NCBI GenBank assembly: GCA_030044775.1
Contig: JASICF010000646.1
Location: 1-41,442, forward strand
Length of the DNA stretch: 41,442 nt
From: Candidatus Sulfotelmatobacter sp.
GTDB taxonomy: Bacteria > Acidobacteriota > Terriglobia > Terriglobales > Acidobacteriaceae
Direction of reading: 5' to 3'
A model generated the notes under the pieces. It worked only from the letters and a program-made list of their open reading frames with translations. It had not been told where the DNA came from and made no database searches. The translations under genes and the position numbers were made by a program. Below, piece by piece: positions 18,125 to 27,536 of this stretch (positions within the stretch are counted from its first letter, which is position 1; each line of letters starts with the position of its first letter).

Positions 18125-19843
18125 ATGTCGATGGGATCAAAGACTAAAGCAAACATCGCAATTGGCATTGCGCTGGCCGCATTAGCCGGCCTGGGTTGGC
18201 TTTCGCTGCGCGAAAATCAAAACCTGGCTCAGGCCGATCTCTGGGTCTCCCACACTCACGAAGTGCTTGACACCGTCGCATCCATGCGCTCACACCTGAC
18301 TGACGCCGGACTCGCCCGGCGGATGTTTCTCCAGGGAGACAGCAAACAAATCGAAATACTGGACGCGACGGCAAACGCGGCTCTTGCGGATTTCAGGCGA
18401 TTAAGGGGCGAGACCAGCGACAACGCCAGCCAGCAAGCCCGTCTCGAGCGCCTTGCGCCGGTGCTCCAGGAGAGGATTGCGCTTCTCAAAAAATCAGCCT
18501 TTATCCATTCCGCGATTGCCCGCGACGAATCACTACAAGAAAATCTGACCAATCAACTGGCCCCTGTGATCGCGCAGTTTGCGCAACAGTCGCGCGAGTT
18601 TGAAAACGTGGAGAAGGAACTGCTACGCCAGCGTTCCATGCGGGCCGACGAAATCGTCCGCAGCACCGCAAAAATCGACGCAGTCCTGACTGTCTTCGTA
18701 TTTTGTTTCATCATCATCGCAACCGCCGTGCTGAATCGCGAATTGTCACGGCGCAAGCGGATCGAACGGAAGCTTGCCGAACAAAAATCGCTGCTGCAAT
18801 CCATTCTGGATACGTGCAGTGACGCGATCGTTGTTGCGGATAATACGGGAAAGATCATCATGCGTAATCCAGCCGGGCTTCTATTAGGCGGGAAAGAGCA
18901 TGATCGGGTGACGGCCGATTCCCCGCAACGATTGGGCTACTACCAAGCGGACGAAGTAACTCCGCTTCCTTATCATCAGCTTCCCCTCCGGCGCGCCCTG
19001 CAGGGGGATCATGTAGATAACTTTGAGATATGCATGAAGCGTCCGGATCAGGGTTCAACCCGCTGGACTCTGGCATCGAGCCGGCCGCTGCTGGGTGAAA
19101 AAACTGAGACCCGCGGAGGGGTGGTATTTTACCGCGACATCAGTGATCGGAAAGAGCTGGAGAGACGACTTACCCAATCTACCGAGCAATTGAAGCGCTC
19201 AAACCTGGAACTTCAGAAGGCGCAAGTGGCCCTGCAATCGCTGGCTTCGACGGATGAGATGACGGGTCTTTATAACCTTCGAGGATTCCTGGCGCTTGCC
19301 GAACAGAGCAGAAAGCTGGCGCGCCGCTCCCAGAAGCCTTTTGCTTTGGTCTTCGTCGATCTGGACGGACTGAAAAAAATCAACGACACGTTGGGGCACA
19401 GAGAAGGAAATCAAGCCATTGTCGATGCTGCCTATATTTTGCGGGACAGCTTCCGGCATTGCGATGTGCTCGGCCGGCTAGGCGGAGATGAGTTTGCCGT
19501 TCTGATGGTTGATGCCGACGAAGAGAGCGCCGGAATTATCAGGAAGCGAATTGTAGATAAAGTTGAAAAGCTTAATGGCGAGCGCACGCGCCCATACGGT
19601 TTGTCGCTCAGCGTTGGAATGCTGATGTGCGCGTTCGACGAAGGCGCCCGGCTTGAAGCACTGCTCGAAAAAGCCGACGGATTGATGTACAAAGAAAAAA
19701 ATAAGAAACACGCCAGCAGGCCAGGCGGAGCGCGCCGCGCTCACCGTGCGGAGGCGCCGATGCCTGAACTTCCCTATGCCAATGCCCATCAGGGCATAAC
19801 CCTCCACTACCCACAGCCATTGCGGAACGTTAGAACGCAATGA
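18125..19843 (+). CDS. Diguanylate cyclase: N-terminal CHASE3-like transmembrane sensor, PAS, GGDEF
   Basis: DLDGLKKINDTLGHREGNQAI...FRHCDVLGRLGGDEFAVLM: intact GGDEF with RxxD (RHCD) inhibitory site 5 residues upstream; two TM segments; PAS between. Start inferred at MSMGSKTK. Confidence 0.9.
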   Translation: MSMGSKTKANIAIGIALAALAGLGWLSLRENQNLAQADLWVSHTHEVLDTVASMRSHLTDAGLARRMFLQGDSKQIEILDATANAALADFRRLRGETSDNASQQARLERLAPVLQERIALLKKSAFIHSAIARDESLQENLTNQLAPVIAQFAQQSREFENVEKELLRQRSMRADEIVRSTAKIDAVLTVFVFCFIIIATAVLNRELSRRKRIERKLAEQKSLLQSILDTCSDAIVVADNTGKIIMRNPAGLLLGGKEHDRVTADSPQRLGYYQADEVTPLPYHQLPLRRALQGDHVDNFEICMKRPDQGSTRWTLASSRPLLGEKTETRGGVVFYRDISDRKELERRLTQSTEQLKRSNLELQKAQVALQSLASTDEMTGLYNLRGFLALAEQSRKLARRSQKPFALVFVDLDGLKKINDTLGHREGNQAIVDAAYILRDSFRHCDVLGRLGGDEFAVLMVDADEESAGIIRKRIVDKVEKLNGERTRPYGLSLSVGMLMCAFDEGARLEALLEKADGLMYKEKNKKHASRPGGARRAHRAEAPMPELPYANAHQGITLHYPQPLRNVRTQ

Positions 19844-19960
19844 CCCGGTACATTGCCACGCGTGCCGTGCATGAATCAAGGCGACATTGCAGAAAAACCC
19901 GGCGATCAAACATTTGCGGCCGGTTGGAGGGCGAAGAATTCGAAGAGATTCTGCCCTCGT

Positions 19961-21448
19961 CTAGTTCTGCACACGGGCGTCGAAGACGCCAGTCTCGATG
20001 ATGCCATGTTCCTTCACCTGCACGAACAACCGATAGTCGCCAGGTCGAGGAAAGCCATAGGGAAATGAAACTTCCGACGGAACCCGCGGATTCAAGCCGT
20101 GATCCATCGATGCGTGATGCATCGATGCGTGATCGATCGATGCGTCACCTATGGACACTCCAGAGTCTTTCTGCGCAAGCATGAGCGCCGCCATCGATAC
20201 CGAGCCCGCGGGATGGATGTGAGCAAACACCGACAAATCGGATCTCACGAACTCCGCGTGTCCGGTCATGCCCATATAAGGCTCGAGATCGTCGACCGGC
20301 TTGTGCTGCGCGTCTTCCACGCGAAAGCGGAACCAGTTCACTTCACCTGCTTTCAACGCCGTTTGGTCGCGCTCCCAGATCATTCGTCCACCATCCGCGA
20401 GCGGCGAGATAGCGGTGAATTGCGCGGAAGGTTCAAATGCAGACGCGCTCACTCCCGAATCGTCGCCGGCAAATGTTCCTCCCGAGACGCCGGGCAAATT
20501 GATCTCGCTGACCATGGTTTCCGGAAAACCAGTACCGCGAACTATGTCGGCGAAAACTTTGTAATTGCCGGCGGACACTGGCGGGAGTTTCGCTCGAAAC
20601 ACGCCGTCACCGACTTGTTCAGGATGCAGATGATAGAAACGATCCATGGCCGGAACTCGCAGCAGGAACAAGTGCATGAGGTGTCCATGATCGGGAATCA
20701 GGCTCATCGACCATTGGTCCTTGCGGGTCTTGTGCCAAACATTCTCATCCATCTTGAGCGTTAACTCATCCGCTTGGCACGAGACCTCAAGGGGCGGTGG
20801 GTTGTACAGCATCGAGTGCTTGAGTTCGGCGGCAGTCGCATTCCACCACCAGTTTCCCAAAGACAGGATAGTCACCACCGACAACGTGGTCACCGCTGCT
20901 GCAATCCTGCCAATGCGCAGGTTGCGCGAGGAAGGAGTGACTGTGGGTGGTACAACCCCCTCGCGCGCGGCCGCTCCGGCAATGGACACAACCCCGACCA
21001 CCAAGATCATCATGAGGACAAAAAGCGCAGTACCCAGGTTTCGCTCCATTGGCAGGATTCTCCGAGCGTAGGCGGGAACAGGAATGACTAACTTCCCGAT
21101 TCCTTCGGGTCCCGCAACTTCGGCGTGGAGTTCCCAGGCTCCCGAGTCCATCAGCCAGACATTCCCGCGAAAACACTGCGGATCGGCTGAGGGTTGCATC
21201 GCATCCGGCGCCGGAGGCAGCCCTTGATCCTTACCGTTCACATAGATCGGGGTGATCGTGATGCTGTTCACGCTTCCCGATGCAACTCGGATCTGCACTT
21301 GCGCTACGCCGGGAATCATTGCTGGAGGATTCACGCTGACCAGCAGATGATATGGACCGGCGTCGCCCTCGAGATAGACATCCGGACTGCCGACATGCGC
21401 GAAAGCAGTTGAGGCGACGATGAGGATTGCGAGTCCCCAGATTCTCAT
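19961..21448 (-). CDS. YtkA/CopC-like membrane-anchored protein with Met/His-rich segment
   Basis: 495 aa; signal peptide, two TM segments, C-terminal FAHIHPAGSVSMAAL and DASIDHASMHHASMDHG. Confidence 0.65.
   Translation of the reverse strand: MRIWGLAILIVASTAFAHVGSPDVYLEGDAGPYHLLVSVNPPAMIPGVAQVQIRVASGSVNSITITPIYVNGKDQGLPPAPDAMQPSADPQCFRGNVWLMDSGAWELHAEVAGPEGIGKLVIPVPAYARRILPMERNLGTALFVLMMILVVGVVSIAGAAAREGVVPPTVTPSSRNLRIGRIAAAVTTLSVVTILSLGNWWWNATAAELKHSMLYNPPPLEVSCQADELTLKMDENVWHKTRKDQWSMSLIPDHGHLMHLFLLRVPAMDRFYHLHPEQVGDGVFRAKLPPVSAGNYKVFADIVRGTGFPETMVSEINLPGVSGGTFAGDDSGVSASAFEPSAQFTAISPLADGGRMIWERDQTALKAGEVNWFRFRVEDAQHKPVDDLEPYMGMTGHAEFVRSDLSVFAHIHPAGSVSMAALMLAQKDSGVSIGDASIDHASMHHASMDHGLNPRVPSEVSFPYGFPRPGDYRLFVQVKEHGIIETGVFDARVQN
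20105..20149 (-). repeat. Three-copy 15-bp tandem repeat inside CDS, encoding the Met/His-rich stretch
   Basis: CATCGATGCGTGATG / CATCGATGCGTGATC / GATCGATGCGTCACC on + strand. Confidence 0.85.
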
Positions 21449-21485
21449 GCGATTCTCCCTAGCACGAAAAGGAACGTAAACATCG

Positions 21486-22679
21486 TTAACGTTGAATGCG
21501 TCGCAGCCACTCTCCCCATAGCAGCCCGATGCGCGTCGACAAAATGGTTGCGATCAGCGCGATGACCATGCCAACCCAGAATTCCACGGAACTGCTTTCA
21601 TAACGCTGCAGCGTCCATGCCACGTGATACTGCGAGGGCGGCACGCTGTAACCGAACTCATTCATAGCGAAGATCCGGTTGCGCGCGTAGGGCGACATCA
21701 TGAAATAAGCGAAGGGCCAATTCACCGCCAAGCTCGCAGCCAGAAAACCGCCGCCTGCCGCAATCGCTTTCCAGGTGTCGGAATGACGCGCACGCCGGTC
21801 GAGAACCAGGTCGAGCACGATGGCGCCAGGAAGAACAAGCACGGGAAAACCGAGCGGGACCATGTGCGTGATGGGAGTAAAGACCGGTCCAAGTTTCGCC
21901 TGTGCCGGGAACAGAGGAAAGATCCAGTTCCCGGCGAGCCACAACGCCGTATAGATCGAAGCCAACGTGGTAGCAGCCCAGCGGCGTCCGGAGGCGCGGC
22001 CGATTCCGACCAGCACAACCGGCGCAACCATGCCCAGCACGCGATAGTAGATGGCGCTGTGCATGAGGGTTTGATCGCCCAGGTATTCATAGCCAAGCAT
22101 GAACAGCAGGCACAGCAGCAATGATCCGCTGTAAAGAAGCAGTCGGTTGAGTTGGTCACGCGTTTCGCCACTGGAGCGGTTGGCTTGGCTGCTGATCAGG
22201 ATGAGTCCGCCGAGACCCATGACAAAAATTCCGATGACAAGCACTACGTGCGGCGGGCTGAGAATGGCAACGTCCAATCCATAAGAGTTGTGCCACCAAT
22301 TATCAAAAGGAGCGGAAGTGAGCATGCATAGTCCACCCCAAGCACCAATAAACGCGCCCAACGGGCCGCGCATACCCCAAATCCTAACCGAGCTTTGTCT
22401 ACTAACCTGGTCACTGGCGAACGTGGTGTGCAGAATCAGATACGCGCAGGAAAATCCAGTGATGACCGCTCCCAACTGAATAGCCATGTGGGCCGGTGTC
22501 CAGAATGTGTCGCGGCCAATTCCGATGTGCCAGGAAATATCCCAGTAGAGACCGGCCGTCGTCGAGGTTACTGCCAGCACCGACGACCAGACGTACCAAG
22601 GCAAAGCCCGACTTCTGGTCGTCGACAATTCTGTTACCGCCGTAGAAGATGGAAAGGAGATTCGGGCACTCTCTGCCAT
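21486..22679 (-). CDS. Polytopic membrane protein of unknown function, likely co-transcribed with 19961-21448
   Basis: 397 aa with many hydrophobic segments; WDISWHIGIGRDTFWTPAHMAIQLGA; 37 nt upstream of the YtkA-like gene. Confidence 0.75.
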   Translation of the reverse strand: MAESARISFPSSTAVTELSTTRSRALPWYVWSSVLAVTSTTAGLYWDISWHIGIGRDTFWTPAHMAIQLGAVITGFSCAYLILHTTFASDQVSRQSSVRIWGMRGPLGAFIGAWGGLCMLTSAPFDNWWHNSYGLDVAILSPPHVVLVIGIFVMGLGGLILISSQANRSSGETRDQLNRLLLYSGSLLLCLLFMLGYEYLGDQTLMHSAIYYRVLGMVAPVVLVGIGRASGRRWAATTLASIYTALWLAGNWIFPLFPAQAKLGPVFTPITHMVPLGFPVLVLPGAIVLDLVLDRRARHSDTWKAIAAGGGFLAASLAVNWPFAYFMMSPYARNRIFAMNEFGYSVPPSQYHVAWTLQRYESSSVEFWVGMVIALIATILSTRIGLLWGEWLRRIQR

Positions 22680-22846
22680 GGGATCGCTCCAACAAACAAG
22701 CCAGTCTGAAAGCTCATGTGGATACTAGCCCAGAATGAGCGCAGATTTTCATCGAGTCCACAGCCAATACGATTTTTGCGTTGAGTAGAGGTTTTTCAGC
22801 GACGAGTTGAGGCACGATTGCCAGAGTTGTGGGCTAGAATACGCTG

Positions 22847-23926
22847 GTGTGGGAGCGGGATGAGTTCCGGTCGCCCTCGTTCTGGCGGTTGCAGGCTTTC
22901 GGGTGGACCGGCTTCTACGTTCTCATCCTGCTTACGGTCGTTCTTCCCTCCCACAGCACGCGCGAATTGTGGAACCAGACGTTCTGTTGGACGACGGCGT
23001 TCGGCGCGAGCTTTTTGCTGCGTCCAGTATGCCGCTCCCTGCTGCGAATTCCGCGTCCCTGGCTTGCTCTGGAGTGGCGCGCGTTCGGGCTCTCGGTGGT
23101 GCTGGGAATCGTGTGTACATTTGTGACTTACGCGGTTAAGCTTCGCGATCCCGGCAGTATCTGGACAGACGCTCTGCAGGACTGGCTGCAGTTTACGGTA
23201 ATTTTGTTTCTCTGGTGCAGCCTCTACTTCGGCATTAAACAGTGGCAGCAGTCGATGAGGGAGAGAGAGCGTCTGGTTCGGGCCGAATCCGAAGCACGAG
23301 AAGCTCGCCTGAGCGCCTTGCGTTACCAATTGAATCCTCATTTTCTGTTCAATTCTCTGAATGCTGTATCCACTTTGATCCTGCAGGGTGAGCCAACAGC
23401 GGCAACTCGCATGCTGACCCGGATCGGCGAACTTCTCAGGACCACCCTCGATACCGATGCCTCTGCCGAAATACCACTCTCCCGGGAACTGGCCTTCGTC
23501 GAGCAATACCTCGAGATTGAACAGACCCGTCTGGGGGACCGGCTTCGCGTCACCACTGCAATCTCGCCGGACACTCTCGACGCCACTGTACCGAGTATGT
23601 TGCTTCAGCCACTGGTCGAGAATGCGGTTCGGCACGGCGTGGCGCCGCTGATGGATGGTGGCACGATAACCATTGACAGCAGGATCCGCGGTGACCTGCT
23701 GCTGATGACGATTAAGAATTCAGGACCTCGAAGCAACGGGAACATGGGCGAAAACAGCTTATCCAAAGGCATTGGCCTCGCCAACACCGCCGAGCGGTTG
23801 AAGACTCTCTACGGGGACAACCAGCGATTCTCGCTGCAATCCCTGGAGGAAGGCGGCTGCGAGGTAAAAATCGAAATTCCTTTCCGCAAAGCCGTTCCAC
23901 CGATCGAGACAGTATGCGCGCGTTGA
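22847..23926 (+). CDS. LytS/YehU-family sensor histidine kinase
   Basis: LRYQLNPHFLFNSLNAVSTLI and LLQPLVENAVRHGVAP motifs; GTG start. Confidence 0.9.
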   Translation: MWERDEFRSPSFWRLQAFGWTGFYVLILLTVVLPSHSTRELWNQTFCWTTAFGASFLLRPVCRSLLRIPRPWLALEWRAFGLSVVLGIVCTFVTYAVKLRDPGSIWTDALQDWLQFTVILFLWCSLYFGIKQWQQSMRERERLVRAESEAREARLSALRYQLNPHFLFNSLNAVSTLILQGEPTAATRMLTRIGELLRTTLDTDASAEIPLSRELAFVEQYLEIEQTRLGDRLRVTTAISPDTLDATVPSMLLQPLVENAVRHGVAPLMDGGTITIDSRIRGDLLLMTIKNSGPRSNGNMGENSLSKGIGLANTAERLKTLYGDNQRFSLQSLEEGGCEVKIEIPFRKAVPPIETVCAR

Positions 23927-24669
23927 TCGTGGACGATGAACCATTGGCTCGGGCCGGAGTAGCGGTCCGGCTGAGGCAATTTCCGGATGTCGAGGTCATC
24001 GGAGAATGCGGAGATGGTCCCTCCGCCGTCACGAAGATTCTCGAACTTTCACCGGATGTTGTGTTTCTCGATGTACAAATGCCAGGCATGGATGGCTTTG
24101 AAGTTCTCCGGGCGTTACCAAGTGCGGATCTGCCGCCGGTAATCTTCCTTACCGCCTACGAAGAGCATGCTGTGCGGGCTTTCGATGTCCATGCCCTGGA
24201 TTATTTACTGAAGCCTTTGGACGACGATAGATTTCGCCTGGCGGTCGAACGCGTACGTCAAGTCAAAGATACCGAGGCGAAGCTTCAACTGTCGGAACGA
24301 ATTTTTAGCCTGCTGGGGGAGAATTCCCGCAGATATGTTTCACGACTGCCGGTGCGCACCGGTTCGCGAATTCAGGTTGTGCTCGCGGACGACATCGAGT
24401 GGATTGCCGCTGCCGGAGACTATGTGGAATTGCACTGTGGACCGCGCCATCACCTGGTGCGGGAGACCATGAACTCGCTGGAGGAGAAGCTCGATCCCGC
24501 TAAGTTTCTGCGGATTCACCGCTCGCGAATCGTGCGCCTGACCTGCGTGCGCGAACTGCACGCGATGGACAATCACGAGTATCTCGTAAAGTTGTCTGAT
24601 GGCACGGAACACCGCTCCAGCCGTCGTTACGGTGACCGCCTGGACCGGTGGTTGTCGCCGGACTCTTGA
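23914..24669 (+). CDS. LytTR-family response regulator
   Basis: MRALIVDDEPLARAGV, DVQMPGMDGFEVLR, LKPLDDDRF; LytTR C-terminus (HRSRIVRLTCVRELHAMDNHEYLVKLSDGTEHRSSRRYGDRL); overlaps HK 3' end by 13 nt. Confidence 0.94.
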   Translation: MRALIVDDEPLARAGVAVRLRQFPDVEVIGECGDGPSAVTKILELSPDVVFLDVQMPGMDGFEVLRALPSADLPPVIFLTAYEEHAVRAFDVHALDYLLKPLDDDRFRLAVERVRQVKDTEAKLQLSERIFSLLGENSRRYVSRLPVRTGSRIQVVLADDIEWIAAAGDYVELHCGPRHHLVRETMNSLEEKLDPAKFLRIHRSRIVRLTCVRELHAMDNHEYLVKLSDGTEHRSSRRYGDRLDRWLSPDS

Positions 24670-24757
24670 ACACAAAGGAACTCGCATTTACATTCGCGAA
24701 TTCAGGACAGGAATCTATCGTTTGTCATTCGCTTCAGGTTCGCCAATGAAGAGCTAG

Positions 24758-24815
24758 TCGACAACGTTGTCGAGGGTATCGACAAAGCCTTCGACAGATG
24801 ACGAATGTTTCGACA
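24758..24815. promoter_or_regulatory. Cluster of TCGACA/TGTCGA boxes upstream of sigma-54 activator gene, including the perfect palindrome TCGACAACGTTGTCGA
   Basis: 24758-24773 palindrome plus TCGACA at 24779, 24791 and 24810. Confidence 0.7.
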
Positions 24816-24946
24816 CTTTCAGAAGCCTTCCGCTGGTTCCTTGCATCAGATTGGGCATATTAGGGCGCTTCTGCGATTGGAGCCAGAAAACCGTAGAAGG
24901 CGACGCCACAACAAAGTATTCAACAGGAGTGCGGACGAGCCGGGTC

Positions 24947-27007
24947 ATGGTTATTTCAGCCTCAGCCTATCCGATGGTGGAAGAGCAACGCTATGTCGCC
25001 TTGCTGCGTGCAGCCAATGCTATCGCCACATCGGGTGATTGCGATTGTGCTTCCAATGCCCTGGTCGAGAAACTGAAGGAAGTCACGGCTTTTGACTTCA
25101 TACACGTAGCAACGTTCGATAAAGAAACCAACCGCATGTGCTGGTCGTTGCTGGAAGCAAAAGGCAAAAGAGTGGAATCGGCACCGCTTGACGATCTTTC
25201 TTCCGAACATTCTCCTATTCCATGGGTTTATGAAACGGGCCAGCCCCTCGTTACTCACGATTGGGGTCAGGAGGAGCGGTTTCGGACTTACGGACTTTTC
25301 CTTTCCAATTACGGCATCGCCTCAACTTGTACCCTGCCCCTGGTTCGAGGATCGCGGCGTCTGGGCGTGCTGAGTTTAGGTCGGTCCTATCCGAATGGCT
25401 ACGACGACGAGGAAGTCCGGTTCCTCACCCTCGCTTCGGAACAGATCGCTTTGGCCATCGATGCGGCGGTCAACCTTTACATTTCCCAGCGCGTGCAAGA
25501 GCGTTTGAAGTTGATCCTCGACCTCTCAAACCAGGTGATATCCAATCTGGAGTTTCACGATTTGCTCGTGGCTGCCTCGGCCAGCGTCCGCCGGGTTATG
25601 CATTGCGACGCGGCGGCGATCATGTTGGCGGACGCGGAGGGCACTCACCTGCGAGTGCATGCGCTCGACTTTCCCGAGAGCCGCGGAATTTTCACGGAGG
25701 GAGTCGACATCCCAATTGAGGGCACGATGCCGGGGGATTCGTTCAAGGGCGGCAAGCCGATCGTCCTGAACCGCCTCGATCCTGAGGAGATTCCTCCAGA
25801 GATGTATGCCAAAGCCATTGGAGAAGGCTTGCACTCTTTTTGCGATATACCTTTGATCAGCAAGAGCCGCATGCTCGGCGTGCTGGCAGTCGCGAAGCGG
25901 GAGGAGAACGCGTTTGACGACGACGAGGTCGCGTTCTTGATTCAGGTGGCAAATCAAGTGGCAATCGCGGTGGAAAACGCCCTCGCCTACGGCAAGATCG
26001 CCGAGCTGACCGATCGACTGGCCCAGGAGAAGCTATATCTCGAAGAAGAGATCCGCGGGGAGATGGATTTCGAGGGCATTGTTGGACAAAGCTCGGCCCT
26101 GCGGCACGTTTTAAATCTGGTAGAAACGGTGGCTCCGAGCGACTCGACGGTTCTGCTACTGGGAGAGACGGGGACCGGGAAGGAATTGATCGCCCGCGCC
26201 ATTCATGACCGCAGCAAGCGCAAAGATAGAACGTTTGTGAAGCTTAACTGCGCAGCCATCCCCACGGGCTTGCTGGAGAGCGAGTTGTTCGGACACGAAC
26301 GCGGCGCATTCACGGGAGCGATCTCGCAAAAGATCGGGCGCCTGGAGCTGGCCGATCAAGGATCATTGTTTCTGGACGAGGTGGGTGACATCCCGATCGA
26401 GATCCAGCCAAAACTGCTGCGTGCCTTGCAGGAAAAAGAATTCGAACGGCTAGGGAGCACTCGAACTAAGCATGTGAATGTGCGGCTCGTGGCAGCCACC
26501 AACCGCGACCTGGAGAAGATGATCGCAAGGCGTGAGTTCCGCGAAGACTTGTACTACCGGCTGAACGTCTTTCCCATTCGCATCCCTCCCCTGCGGGAGC
26601 GGCCCGAGGATATTCCATTGCTGGTTCGTTACTTCACCCAGAAATACAGCCGCCGTATGGAAAAACAGATCGATTCCATACCAACCGCCGCGATGAAGCA
26701 GCTTGGGGCATGGCACTGGCCAGGAAATATCCGCGAACTGGAGAACTTCATCGAGCGTTCGGTGATTTTAACGCATACCTCCGCACTGCAGTTGCCGCTA
26801 GGGGAGATCGGCAGTGCCGGAAAAAGCTCGCCAGCACCTGGCCAGCGAGAAGCGCGCGATCGCGATGAGATCACACGCATCCTCAAAGAAACCAATGGTC
26901 GAGTTGCCGGCCCGCAAGGGGCCGCGGCGCGCATGGGCATCAAGCGAACCACGCTCATCTCGCGCATGAAGAAGCTCGGAATCGAACCGCGGACGAGCAC
27001 TTTCTGA
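24947..27007 (+). CDS. Sigma-54-dependent transcriptional activator with two GAF domains and Fis-type HTH
   Basis: GETGTGKELIARAIHDRS Walker A, ESELFGHERGAFTGA, GSLFLDEVGDIP; C-terminal GPQGAAARMGIKRTTLISRMKKLGI HTH; two GAF-like N-terminal domains, no receiver domain. Confidence 0.93.
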   Translation: MVISASAYPMVEEQRYVALLRAANAIATSGDCDCASNALVEKLKEVTAFDFIHVATFDKETNRMCWSLLEAKGKRVESAPLDDLSSEHSPIPWVYETGQPLVTHDWGQEERFRTYGLFLSNYGIASTCTLPLVRGSRRLGVLSLGRSYPNGYDDEEVRFLTLASEQIALAIDAAVNLYISQRVQERLKLILDLSNQVISNLEFHDLLVAASASVRRVMHCDAAAIMLADAEGTHLRVHALDFPESRGIFTEGVDIPIEGTMPGDSFKGGKPIVLNRLDPEEIPPEMYAKAIGEGLHSFCDIPLISKSRMLGVLAVAKREENAFDDDEVAFLIQVANQVAIAVENALAYGKIAELTDRLAQEKLYLEEEIRGEMDFEGIVGQSSALRHVLNLVETVAPSDSTVLLLGETGTGKELIARAIHDRSKRKDRTFVKLNCAAIPTGLLESELFGHERGAFTGAISQKIGRLELADQGSLFLDEVGDIPIEIQPKLLRALQEKEFERLGSTRTKHVNVRLVAATNRDLEKMIARREFREDLYYRLNVFPIRIPPLRERPEDIPLLVRYFTQKYSRRMEKQIDSIPTAAMKQLGAWHWPGNIRELENFIERSVILTHTSALQLPLGEIGSAGKSSPAPGQREARDRDEITRILKETNGRVAGPQGAAARMGIKRTTLISRMKKLGIEPRTSTF

Positions 27008-27036
27008 CGGACTGACTGTCACGGTCCATCATCAAT

Positions 27037-27066
27037 TGTCGAAACAGCCATCGACATTTCTCGACA
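27037..27066. promoter_or_regulatory. Candidate upstream activator sites: TGTCGA-N8-TCGACA-N4-TCGACA
   Basis: Same hexamer boxes as upstream of the activator gene, ~75-100 bp upstream of the sigma-54 promoter candidate. Confidence 0.65.
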
Positions 27067-27139
27067 CCCGGCACTCGCAACCCTTCCTCTCACCTACCAG
27101 TTTCAGCGACTTGCGGGAATCGCTCAGGGGATCTCACTT

Positions 27140-27155
27140 TGGCCTGCCTGTTGCT
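27140..27155 (+). promoter_or_regulatory. Candidate sigma-54 (-24/-12) promoter TGGCCTgcctgTTGCT
   Basis: Matches TGGCAC-N5-TTGCW with exact GG-N10-GC spacing; ~29 bp upstream of 27184 ORF. Confidence 0.7.
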
Positions 27156-27183
27156 CTCATCAAAAGCGCAGGTCGAATGAACA

Positions 27184-27471
27184 ATGTTCAGAATCTCCAT
27201 CGTCGAGGAGCATAACCAGCGAAGGCTGATGCTGGAGGGCAGGTTGATTCGGCCGTGGACCGAGGAAGTTGAGAACGCGTGGAGAACAGCCGGAGAAGAC
27301 CTTCAAGGCCGGAAGCTGGTCGTTGATCTGACGAATGTGACCTACATCAGTGCGGACGGCGAAACCACGCTAATCAAGTTAATGAGGGATGGCGCGAGGT
27401 TTGTCTGCAGAGGCGTGCTGACAAAACATGTCCTGAAACAGTTGGCTCGCAGGTGCCGGTGTACGTCTTGA
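27184..27471 (+). CDS. STAS-like small protein
   Basis: 95 aa; GRKLVVDLTNVTYISADGETTLIKLMRDGARFVCRGVLTKHVLKQL resembles the anti-sigma-antagonist (STAS) fold; canonical DSSG replaced by SADG. Confidence 0.65.
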   Translation: MFRISIVEEHNQRRLMLEGRLIRPWTEEVENAWRTAGEDLQGRKLVVDLTNVTYISADGETTLIKLMRDGARFVCRGVLTKHVLKQLARRCRCTS

Positions 27472-27536
27472 CGCGCCGGTTTGCTTAGTTGCGCGTAGTT
27501 CAAACAACAATCTTGAGGAAGAGTCGGGAGGAAAAA

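Noticed and set aside
18070-18125. GCAGGC-gggttg-GCCTGC hairpin upstream of the GGDEF gene as a possible c-di-GMP riboswitch
   Set aside because: Only a short stem; the conserved GEMM core was not recognised.
24854-24870. TGGGCATATTAGGGC as a sigma-54 promoter for the activator gene itself
   Set aside because: GG-N10-GC spacing fits but the -12 element (GGGC instead of TTGC) is poor.
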